Shown here piece by piece: positions 10,620-21,090 of a stretch of DNA of 64,000 nt. The notes beneath the pieces are model-generated. The model ran no database searches. It worked only from the letters and a program-made list of their open reading frames with translations, and was not told the DNA's origin. This stretch comes from Trema orientale (lineage: Eukaryota > Streptophyta > Magnoliopsida > Rosales > Cannabaceae): contig JXTC01000405.1 of assembly GCA_002914845.1 (NCBI GenBank), positions 51,748 through 115,747 on the forward strand, given 5' to 3'. Numbering within the stretch: position 1 is the stretch's first letter; every line of letters begins with the position of its first letter. Position numbers and translations under genes: made by a program.

Positions 10620-12535
10620 CTTTTCTTTTCTTTTTTTTTTTTTTCCTGAAAGCTCGAATTCGTTAGAAAACATTATTTTTTTTAAAGTTTATTTGGAAAA
10701 AAATATCACTTTTCCTTTCAAAATTGATATTTTTTAAATGTACTCAAGGCAACCAATCGAGTTACTTGAAATAACTTCTCTATATATCTTAAGTACCTCA
10801 TCAACTAGTAAAATTGGAATATTTCTAAATTTTTTATGAGTGGTGTTTATTAAATCTATGATTTTTCAAAAAATTTTAACCATTCAGGAGATTTTTCAAT
10901 TTATTTTTTGAAATTTCACCATATAACATCAAATTTCCTCAATGAGAGTTGGCCTAATTTAGGAGTAATATCTGGCCTCTTAGAGATGACTTTTACCTCG
11001 AAAAGTAAAAAGTATTAGAAGATTTTCTTATAAAAACTAGCTAAGTTAATCAATTATTTTACCACCCAACTATTAATTTTAAAAACTTAACTTTACCTAC
11101 TTACTATATGATTTTTCACGCTTCCCCCTCACTTATGATTCTTCCATTTTCTTTATTTTATGAAACCTATATGTGAGTAATAAAGTAGTGAATGAAGGAT
11201 CTAATTAGTAGAAACTTAATTTCGATAATAATATTTAATGAAGAAAATTTTCAAAATATATACATATATCAAATTTGGTCACATTGCAAAATATATAAAT
11301 ATTTTAGATTTAAGTAATAAAATTAATATCAAATTTAGCACATGCTATAACGATAATATTGTAATTTTTAACACAAATTAGTGACAAAATTATAAACTTC
11401 AGCACATGCTATAATAGTAATAATGTAAATATTTGTACATGCTATAATAGTAATAATGTAAATATTTGTACATGCTAAAATTCAGTATATATTATTCTTT
11501 GTATTATATTTAACACAACAAATATAAAATGCTAAAAAGTACGTTATATATAATATACTATTACAGAATTTTTTATGAACTAAATACTAAAACTTATCAT
11601 TAGCATAAATTGTAGCATACCCATTAGAAATACTCTAAACTTTCCATTTTTTCCGTTCCCCTTTCCTCTTCCTCTTTCCTCTTTCCACTCTACTAAACGT
11701 AGCCTAAATTGGACTCAAAGAAGTCATCCATACGTTCATCCAACCGATCCTAGAGCAAGAGCTAGCATACTAGAGAGCTGCATTAGAAAAAAAAAAGAAA
11801 AAAAGTATTCGCTCTTGCTGGTCTTTTCAATGCCGATTGTGACACATAGTGTGCCCCTACGTCATGCACATTCGTTTCATTGAGAGCTCGCTTTCAGATT
11901 CTTCTCAACTGGGCCAGCCCACAATCAAAAGGGGCTCTAATTTTGCCACTAAGATTCCGTATGTGCTCAATTGAACATAGAAAATAATGGTAGAAAACTG
12001 AGGAGAGAGAGAGAAGAGAAATATCTCTAATAGTCTAATTCTTTTCTGAGCAAAAAAAATAAAAAAAAAATAAAAATCTTCGGTTTTTTGTTGGACATGG
12101 ACATGGTCACGGTCACGGAAACTTAATGGAGTACCACACCTTCCAGATATCACAAGATATTACATGATATCTCTCCACTCCTCAATTTATTAGCTTTATA
12201 CACGACAAGCTAGCCATCATTACAGAAAACAATTAATAAAAAAAAGATTAAAGCATACCCACAATTAAAAATTAAATAAAGGTTACAAAAAGAAACTGCC
12301 TACTTCGAATGCTTTTCTTGGCCTTTTCATTTACCTTTTTTCTAATTCTATAATGGAAGATGAGCACCACATTGATTAACGATGAAGAAATCTGGGGTTT
12401 TCTGTTTAGAGTATTAGGGATTCTTTTGGCCATAAAATTATATGTGCTTTGAATTTTGAGACCTAGACAAACATTTTTTTGAGTACTTTTACCCTTTTGA
12501 ATTTTATACTTCATCTCTTGTTCATTTTTTATTTA
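10620..12535. other. Intergenic sequence with a short tandem repeat
   Basis: AT-rich and gene-free. A 33-bp unit starting 'acatgctataatagtaataa' is tandemly repeated at 11404-11436 and 11437-11469. A stretch near 10980-11040 (about 'acttttacctcgaaaagtaa', then 'agaagattttcttataaaaa') resembles the start of the possible element at 42720 and may be an old MITE end. Confidence 0.5.
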
Positions 12536-12706
12536 GGGCGCGTCTATAGTAGGGGCGCCTCTACGTAGGGTCTTGTCTATTCACCGTTGGATGGGAATCT
12601 GTATATAAATAGATTCTCCACAGATTCTCGTTATTCCCACAGATTCCCATCCAACGATAATTAAGGCATGACCCTATGTAGAGATGCCCCTACCGTAGCC
12701 ATCTCC
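12536..12706. mobile_element. Mutator-like fold-back MITE, family C, copy 1
   Basis: 171-bp element whose two halves pair: 'ggggcgcctctacgtagggt' on the left against 'accctatgtagagatgcccc' on the right. The flanks are ttttattta (12527-12535) and ttttatttt (12707-12715), a 9-bp duplication with one change. The second copy is at 61207-61378. The inside carries a TATA-like 'tatataaata'. Confidence 0.85.
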
Positions 12707-12715
12707 TTTTATTTT

Positions 12716-13657
12716 TATTTTCTTAATATAACTGAAATGTAAGTCTAGAATTATGACAATTTACCTGCGAGATTAATATGTGAAGTGAGATCTCTAATAA
12801 GTACTTTATTTTTTTCATTATTTGAGTAAAGGGACCCCTCTTATTATTCCTTAAAATACACGGGATTCAATAAACTGAAATGAATTAATACAATTTCTTA
12901 TCTTTTTTCTTTTTTTTTTTTGGAAATCATATTACTACAATTTCAATCTTCATGAATTGAGAAATAGAAGTGAAAAGAAAAAGTAAACAAGGTGACCACT
13001 GAGCAGATATTTGGGCTGCGGATAAATCAAAATATTCCGAAATTTGAAGGCAAAGCTCAATTTGACAAAAAACAATAAAAAAATAAAAAGGCAAAAGCTT
13101 TTGAGACGAATTCATACAACGAACGTCCCCATCATAATTAACATAGGACCTATCTCCCCTTACAAAATTGTCCACTAAACCCTAACGTGGAGCCCATTTA
13201 CCTGTGGACCCCACCGACCACCCCGAGAAACAGACACACTACTGTCACCGTCCGTCACTCTGGTCCCACCCGTCTTTTCACCAAAATGACGCCACTTGTC
13301 AGCTCATCTTTCAACCAGGTCGGTTACTTTCTCAAATCTCCACCGCCCATCTCTCTATCCTCCACGTGCAACCGTTAAACTATTTAACGCCGTTACCAAA
13401 ATCAAAATTCGAATAACTGGAGGTTCGGATGAAAAGGACAAGATCCAACGGTCAAGATCTAATCTCCTTCTACGCACCTTTTATATAGCCCGAAATGAAA
13501 CGATACTCAGCCTCAGCCCCAAAAACCCTACAAACTATTCTTAGTTTCAGTATTACATAGAATAATAATATATTATAAGTTTTTCCTTTGGCGCAACTTT
13601 CTGTGGTTTTGGTGTGAAATTTGTCGTTGTGTTTGGTTGAGTCGGATCTGGAAAACC
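12716..13657 (+). promoter_or_regulatory. Promoter and 5' leader of the reticulon gene
   Basis: A likely TATA box 'ttatatag' lies at 13491-13498, about 165 bases before the start codon, followed by a leader with 'aaaaccctac' near 13522. A G-box core CACGTG lies at 13363-13368. The DNA becomes clearly less AT-rich from about 13180, as is usual just upstream of a plant gene. The far upstream part (12716-13150) holds nothing recognisable. Confidence 0.5.
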
Positions 13658-15824
13658 ATGGCGGAGCATACTGAGAGTGCGGATTCGAAGGTGGAGTCGG
13701 TGATCGACAGGATCAGCGAGAAGATCCACGGCCACGATTCGTCGTCATCGTCGGACTCGGAATCGGAAGCCGTGAAACCGGAATCGCCGTCGTCCGTCAA
13801 GGCCAAGATTTTCAGGCTTTTCGGGAGGGAAAAACCGGTTCACCAGGTTTTCGGTGGTGGAAAGCGTAAGGATCTCTCTATATCCCTCTATCTCTAGTAA
13901 TATGGTTTGTTATGGATGCGAATGGCTGATTGTTTGGTTTAGTGGGTTTTTTAGATAATTAGACATTTACTTTGAAGTATTAGGTTCGTTTGGTTGCCGA
14001 GAAAAAGTGGAAATTTTGAGTATGATATTAATTAGAGGGATTGATTACTGTACAAGTAGATTTGAGATAGCAAATGTTACATTATGGTTTTCTATTATCT
14101 TTGTAACTATTTAATAATTATTCGATTATTTTTTTTCCTATTATCTTTTAGACTATTAGACTGACCGACTTAGTTGATAAATTTTAGAATTTTGTGTTTT
14201 TCTTCCTCCTTTTTTTTTTCTTTTTTTTTTTTTTTAAAAGAAGGTTACAAAATAATATGAATCTAAGAAAGTAAGAATGAAAGGATGGACGTACTAATGT
14301 GTTCCTTCATTGTATGAATCAAATAAATTCTACTCTGTAGCTGTGGGCTGTCTGGGCAATTGAATATAGCCTTTGGTATTGTTCCTTTTGAAAATTCACT
14401 TATGGTGTACTTTAATGTGGTGTGTTGAGAAGCATAGCGAAATGGAATATATATATATATATCTATTCTTAATAGTAGGCCTTCTATTTCATTGCAAACC
14501 ATTTATGCCAGCACTTGAAGAATACATATTAGATTATGGAAGTTAATAGTACAGTGCTTCTTTACTAATACGTAGAAAAATGGTTTCGATAGTAATGGAA
14601 ATGAGTCAAAATTTGAGTTATGCCTCCCCAATTTCCCTAAATATGTAAACACTTCCCCAAAAGTTGTGTTTGAAGTGTTTTAGTAAACACAGGAAGGAAA
14701 AGGGAAGCGAAACACTTCTCATATTTTGATATCCATTGTGGTACATTATGGATTAGTAAAGATGGCCATACGCTCCGTGGCTTTTGTTGAGGAGGATAAT
14801 GAAATGGGCGGATTTATGCATTTCGTTTTGTAAATAGTTGTCTATTTCTTCAAGCATATTATGCAATTACTTGAAGAATACATATTTTTCCCCTGTTGTT
14901 TCAACCAAATGTTATTGGTATTAATGTCTGTCAGTTTTGGTGATTGCTTGGCACAGCTGCTGATGTGATATTGTGGAGAAACAAGAAGATTTCAGCAAGT
15001 TTTCTTGTAGGTGTTACTGGAGCTTGGGTCTTCTTTGAATTGCTTGAATACCACCTACTTACTCTCGTCTGTCACATTTTGATTGCTGCTCTTGCAGTCT
15101 TGTTCTTGTGGTCTAGGGTCCATACAGTTATCAACAAGTAAGATATTATCAGAACCTTCATTCGATTTTTTGCCTCCTTATTTTTATTTTTGGTCCTTCT
15201 GAGTAAATTTTTTTGATTCAGCTCTCCTTGTATTTCAAAATTCTAACTCCGATGATATTATAGGACCTCACCTCGCATCCCACAGGTTTATATTCCAGAA
15301 GACCCATTTCTTCAGGTTGTTTCTGCACTTACTATCGAAATCAACCGGGGTTTTGCAGTCTTGCGTGATATTGCATCTGGAAGAGACTTGAAGAAGTTTC
15401 TCGTTGTATGTGTTCTAATAAATTGCTGTTTACAGTTTGTTGGCTTTTGATGTATTCCCAGGTAAAGTTTTTGAAGTATTCAACCTGTTTTGGCAGGTTA
15501 TCGCTGGCTTGTGGGTTCTATCAATTGTGGGAAGCTGGGCCAATTTCTTGACCTTGTTTTACATAGGTATGACCAAATCCTCAATGAAAGGACACTATTT
15601 TTTGTTTGATATTAATGTTGTACTAGATTCTTATTTTATCGCTGTGGGAAACAGTTGTGGTTTTGCTGCACACGGTGCCTGTTCTATATGAGAAGTATGA
15701 GGACAAGGTCGACCCCTTCGCAGAGAAGGCATTCATTGAGATAAAAAAGCAGCATGCAGTTTTTGATGCGAAGGTGTTGAGTAAGATCCCTAAAGGTCTG
15801 CTGAATTACAAGAAAAAGGATTAG
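13658..15824 (+). CDS. RTNLB5: Reticulon-like protein B (RTNLB5/6 type), shapes tubular ER
   Basis: Five coding exons: 13658-13865, 14957-15137, 15264-15405, 15497-15566, 15655-15824. All introns are GT-AG and the sum is 771 bases (256 residues). The start is ATG in the context accATGGcg. The N-terminal 68 residues are charged and Ser/Asp-rich; the reticulon homology domain runs from about residue 69 ([12 protein letters not shown]) to the C-terminus. It contains two long hydrophobic hairpins ([19 protein letters not shown] with [13 protein letters not shown], and [20 protein letters not shown] with [12 protein letters not shown]-like sequence) separated by the hydrophilic loop with '[12 protein letters not shown]' and '[20 protein letters not shown]'. 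The tail is lysine-rich (NYKKKD), consistent with ER retention. Family members bend ER membrane into tubules. It converges with the golgin gene downstream. Confidence 0.93.
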
Positions 15825-17162
15825 GGAGGCTGCTCAGGCTTAGGGAGGCTGCTCAAGATGTTTGACATTTTGGTAACCTCGTGGTTTTGTAGCTTGTGAT
15901 GCTCATCTTCTCTCTCTTAATTTTCCCTAGGTCTCTTCTTACTCCCGTGCCCGCTGCCCTTTTAAGGAAGCCAAGCCCGGGCTCGTTTGCTTTGTTTGCT
16001 TCTGGTTTTGTTGGCCTCAGCTTCTTTAAGTTGTAGAATTCATTTATATGCTTTTTTTGAATGGTAGCTTTTAGGAAACAAGCACTTAACCATATTCGTA
16101 TCCGTTTCAAGTTTATTAACTGGATATTAATGGTCGCTTGTACATGGGTTGTCACTAAAATATTTGAACAGTTCTGGTGTTTGAGCTTCTTTCTTTTTGT
16201 TCTTGTTGTGAATGCCATTTTATTGATGCTTCCTTATTTTGTAAGCTTTTGCTGGCAGAGTTGTACCGTGGAGACCTAACTAAGATTAGTAGAATTTTGT
16301 TTGTTTTCTCAGAGTCGTTGACGGTGTCTGCTGATGTGAATATTGATCTAGAGCTCGTATAATGTGTTGTTAGCCTCTGTTTTGAATATTAAGTCAAAGA
16401 TCTGAATGCTAGGTATGTTTTACATATAATATGGATTATGGTTTACGAATATTATAAGAAAAATCTTCTTTTTGTTCATCATTATAAGAAAAATGTTAAA
16501 AGCACTCGTCGTCACCTCTATTAGGGAATGCCCCTAGCGTCTGCTTATTAACGGCGTGCAGATGTTTCTTTGAAGACCATGGTTCTCTGTAGTATTAAGT
16601 CTGCTTGTTTTGCATTGTCAGGAAAAATCCGATCATGATAAATTCACAGTTAGCACAAATCATCTGTTATATCAACGGGTTGAATTTTTTTTTTTCATTT
16701 TTATTATGAAATTTGTATATAAAATAGGTTTAACTAGATTTGAACCTTTCTTCTCTTATATTCTTACACACTCTTAAGATTCTTAGACCAATTGTGTTAG
16801 TCTTAATTGGAATCAACGAGGTGAACTTATTAGAACATTTTACTGCATCAGTATGTAACAATCAACGAGTTGAACTTATTAGAACGTTTTACTGCATCAG
16901 TTGTGTTGCATGTCCATGTACTTAGATCGACACAATAAAATTTAATCATGATCTGGGTTCTAATATTTTGTAATCCGAAGGTAAATCAATCAGATTCTAC
17001 AGCATTGCTCGTGCATGAGCCATAACAAGTTGCAAGCGATGACAATAATTCAAGAAAGGACTAGACGTTAATCATGAAAGCCCTAACTTGCCTCAAATGC
17101 TTGGAAAGTGTAGCAATGTAATGAAAAAGAAACCACGAACATCTCTTATCGAAATGTGTTGA
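15825..17162. other. 3' flank of the reticulon gene and intergenic sequence
   Basis: An 18-bp tandem duplication 'ttagggaggctgctcagg' begins at the stop codon. A 49-bp unit beginning 'aatcaacgaggtgaactt' is tandemly repeated at about 16811-16859 and 16860-16908. The 3' UTR probably ends within the first 500 bases. No other gene is seen. Confidence 0.5.
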
Positions 17163-18862
17163 CCTGGACTGATTAAATTTGGACCAAATTGACTTTTTTA
17201 GTTCACTTTTTCAAAATGACATGCATGTTTCAAAATAATGACCTTTTTAGTTGCTTTTAGACAGAGAAGAAATGATCATTCTGAAACTATTATTCTACCA
17301 TGTTATACTTTGTTACTAGTAGTCACAATTTTGTGATCGATGGCCACATTTTTATTTTCTGCTTTTTATTTTTTATGGAATTTTTTGTTTTATATCGTTA
17401 CGAATATTGTAAGTTTTTGAAGACATGGTAGTGTGATACTTTTGTGATTAGTGGTCACAATTTTTATGACCCATTTTTGGGTATATTATTACATTACTCA
17501 CAATTTTGTTACTGATAGTCATAATTTTGCGCCTGAGAATTACAGTTTGTTTTACATCATTACAAATAGTTGAGACACTTTATATTTTGGTGTAACTAAG
17601 AGTCACACATTTACAATGGGCAGTAACAAAAGATAGAGAACCTGTCATTTTATTCATCTTGATTTGTATAATCACACACAATTAACGTTCCACCAAAAGT
17701 TATTTCATGCTAGTATATTTATTAGTAGTCATATCTGTGTTAGTTATAGTCACGCAATTCTTATCAGTCATAAATTCATGATAGTTTAGAAATTTACACT
17801 TTTTATCCGGTATTCACATGATCTATAATTTAAAATCACACACAATTTGTGACGATCCACGTACAAAACTGTCATTGTCACAAATCAATCTAACACACAA
17901 AAACACACAAAAATGGGTTCCAAAATCTACTAGTAGCCACAAATTCAGTCCATTCCAAAAATATACAACATTAACTTAGTATACCTAAATCAAACAAAAA
18001 CAACTCCAAACTACTCCATTGCACAACCTTTGCCTAATATCAAAATATTAATTGTTATAAACCATTCAAAGCTCAAGAGCAAATAACAAGGCAAAAGATA
18101 TATTCAACTAAAAATAGAAATTATATTTATATCCAAAATGAAACAAAGGTAGGTTCCATGAACAAGGGTTAACAAAGCTTGGGACTGGCGAGAAATCTGG
18201 GCATTCATGAGCTTGGTTCCTAAGCAATTTGGGTAGTGAGCAATCTGGCCTTTGTGAACAAAGGAAGAGTAATGGATGACCTATACTTCAGACGAGTTGG
18301 GGACTGAGCAATCTTGACGTCGTGAGAAGATGGGACTGAGCAAAAATTTGTTATAGTTGGTTGTCTTTTTGGATCTGCACCTCATATGAGCAAAGGGATA
18401 TTGTAGATCTAAAGAGAAGGGATGCTCTTGACCTTGCGAGCAAAGGGCGTTGCAGATATGGGTGTTAGACCAGAACCTCACGTGAGCTAGAGCATTACAG
18501 ATATGAGGAGATTTTGATTTAGAGATTTGGATGATTTTTTCGTGTTGCTGATGAGGAGTTTCACATTTCAGAAGCGTGTTCTTAGTATTTGAGTGTATGA
18601 GAGATAGGTTGAATGGGATCCATAGATGGGGTATTCAAAGAATAGTTAGGTTTCCAGTCCCCCCCTCCCCCCTTCCCAAAAAAAAAAAAAAAAAAGAATC
18701 AATGGGTTTGGAAGCACGTGATGGGTGACCGAGCTGAAAGTTATTCACATTAGGGGTATTTTGGACCTTTTGTTGTGTGAGGAGTATTCGAAATGTCATT
18801 TTGAAAATTACAACTCAATAAGTCATTTTGTGCCAAAATAGCACCATCTAGGTCAATTTTCT
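17163..18862. mobile_element. Putative non-autonomous DNA transposon, about 1.7 kb
   Basis: The two ends are imperfect inverted repeats: the left has 'gttgacctggactg' followed by 'tttcaaaatgacatgcatg'; the right ends with 'gtcattttgaaaattac' and 'catctaggtcaa'. The left half holds many variants of 'tagtcacaattttgt', the right half repeats of 'gagcaatctgg'. No long open frame, so it has no transposase. No clear target duplication was found. A C-run and A-run lie at about 18659-18695. Confidence 0.5.
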
Positions 18863-18974
18863 TACTTAATACAGAAGTCTAAATATGGACTGCCTGGCCC
18901 AGAAGGAGAAATCCAATTCAGGTCGGCCTTGTAATAAAGCGGCCTAGGCCAGAACTGGCATACGATTAAAGATA

Positions 18975-19281
18975 GGGGCTTATAGAAATATGACCAAATT
19001 TTGAGCCTAATTTCAATAAATGTCCATTTGTCAAATGTTATAGCAAAATGTCCGGTATATATGCATATATACCAAGTATAAAATTTTATATACCAAGCAT
19101 AAAAAATTATATACCCAGTGTATTTCAGTACAGTAACTAAAATTGATAGATATGTATATCTACTAAGTGTAAAAATATATATACTTGGACATTTAGCTAT
19201 AAAATTTTAAAAGTGGACATCTACTTAATCAAATTTAAAATTTTTCACTTTTAAAATTTTGGTCATCCACCTAAATTTCTC
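18975..19281 (+). mobile_element. MITE, family Y, copy C
   Basis: 307 bp, closely matching 9188-9477. It is flanked by ttaaagata (18966-18974) and ttaaagaga (19282-19290), a 9-bp duplication with one change, which points to Mutator-type insertion. Imperfect inverted ends 'ggggcttatagaaatatgac' and 'gtcatccacctaaatttctc'. Confidence 0.8.
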
Positions 19282-19757
19282 TTAAAGAGATGTTGTTTAG
19301 CCTGGCCTATAGGCCCATCAAGCAAATGGATGGCCTAAGACCGGGCTAGATAAATGAACTAAATTAGTTTTTGAATTATGGCTTTTCAGCTAAATGGTCG
19401 AATTTTGGATCATAGTTAAAAAATTTTCAAACATTATTAAAAAATAACCTAATTTTAAAAATTATTTAAAAAATGACCACTTTTCATATTTAGTATATCA
19501 AAATATATTGATTTATTTTTTGAAAATTAATTTATTTTTTTAAAAATTACTATTTTTTAAAAAAATTGATTTATTTTATAAAAAATAGATTAACTAAAAA
19601 GCGGCCATTTGTCAAAATAAAATATAAAATGTTCATTTATTAAATAAATATAAAAAATGGCCATTGTTTAAATTGATCTAGAAAAAGGGTATAAATGCTC
19701 TTTGAATTAATAGCTTTACTAAAAATAAAAAATTTAGAAGTTCAACTGATAAAATAA

Positions 19758-20287
19758 GGGTTTATGCCACAAATAGTCCCTAAACTATCCAACTTGTGGC
19801 AATTTGGTTATCAAAGTTTCAATTGTGGCAATTAAGCTCTCAAATTTTTCGATTTATAGCAATTTAGTTCCTGAACTGTCTAAATTACAATATACTATTA
19901 AGTTTCTGATCAAAAACACACATGAGGAGCACATTATATCATCTGAAAAAGTGTTTAAAGAAATAAACTAAATAAAAGAATTTGGAGAAAATGAAAGATA
20001 TATTCTTCGTATTTTTTAGCATTCTAAGAGTTGCAAATTTAGAAGAAATTTTTCTGTTATTGTCTATTTTTATACTTGAAATTCCCAAATTACCTTTCAA
20101 ATACACTTTCCAGATGCTATCACGTGTTTTTTTGGTCAAAAATTTAATAATAAGTTACAATTTAGATAATTCAAGGACCAAATTACTACAAATCGAAAAG
20201 TTCAAAGGCTTAATTGCTATAATTGAAACTCTAAGGATCAAATTGTCACATAATTGATACTTCAAGGACCATTTGTGCCATTAACCC
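19758..20287 (+). mobile_element. Mutator-like MITE, family A, copy 3
   Basis: 530 bp with inverted ends ('gggtttatgccacaaatag' against 'atttgtgccattaaccc') and an exact 9-bp target duplication, ataaaataa (19749-19757 and 20288-20296). Same family as 8307-8822, 1027-1480 and 44644-45178. Confidence 0.87.
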
Positions 20288-21090
20288 ATAAAATAACTAA
20301 TAATATTGAAAAAAAAAAACAATTTAAAAAAATAAGAAAATTAAATTAATTTAACTTGGTTTATTAAAAATTAAGAAATACAATTGATAAAATAACTAAT
20401 ACAGTTGTAAAAACGATTTACAAATTGATGAAAATGTGGAAAGGAATAGGAATATTTGTTTTCAAGTTAGAGAAATATGTGAGAGAACTAGAGAAGATTG
20501 ATGTGAAAATTCAAGTGTAAAAGGGTATATACACTGCAGCTGTGCGGGGGAGGAGAAATGGAGAATAAAAAATTATAAAATTATAAAATACTCAAACGTA
20601 TATTACCCTAACGGTCAAGTGCAGGCAGCCTGCAGCAGCAGCTAAAGGCCCAACAATCATTGTTGGGCCAAGAAAAGGGCCCACTGGGCTGACCAGGCCC
20701 TAACCTGAGGCCCAAGGAAGGACCGGGCCAGGCCACGACTCAACTAACACACATGCTGTGCCGGGCACGTATTCAGGCCACAGGCCAGCCCGCCAAGCCC
20801 AGCCCATTTTTACAGCTGAAATTATTAATAAAAAAAAAGGATTAAAAATCATAATTTCCGCTAAAGATAATGTTATGCTTCTGTATTATCTCGAGCAGTT
20901 CGTATTGCAGATGTACTCTTTCCCAAGTTAAATGGGAAAGTAGTCTCAGGCCATTCCAACAAATACCAGGCGACTGTGCAACAAACTCATTTGTATGAAA
21001 GAATTGAATGAACAAGATTGCATGGCAACAGTGTCAACAAATATTAATCTATACCTTTGATTAATTACATTACGCAAAACATTTTCATAT

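Larger units (their letters stand above)
18872..20818. mobile_element. Old hAT-like element carrying two nested MITEs
   Basis: Rich in 'ggcc' words, unlike its surroundings. The left end 'cagaagtctaaatatggact' and the complement of the right end, 'cagctgtaaaaatgggct', agree in most positions, and both start CAG as hAT-type ends do. The rest is interrupted by the family Y MITE (18975-19281) and the family A MITE (19758-20287). A 23-bp palindrome centred on 'aacaatcattgtt' lies at 20647-20669. There is no coding capacity and no clean 8-bp duplication, so it is old. Confidence 0.5.

Noticed and set aside
11404-11469. Direct repeats considered as a CRISPR-like array
   Set aside because: Only two adjacent units without spacers, in a plant nuclear genome; a simple tandem duplication.
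15853-16218. 121-codon minus-strand open frame after the reticulon gene
   Set aside because: Low-complexity Lys/Thr-rich translation in a likely 3' UTR; no domain.
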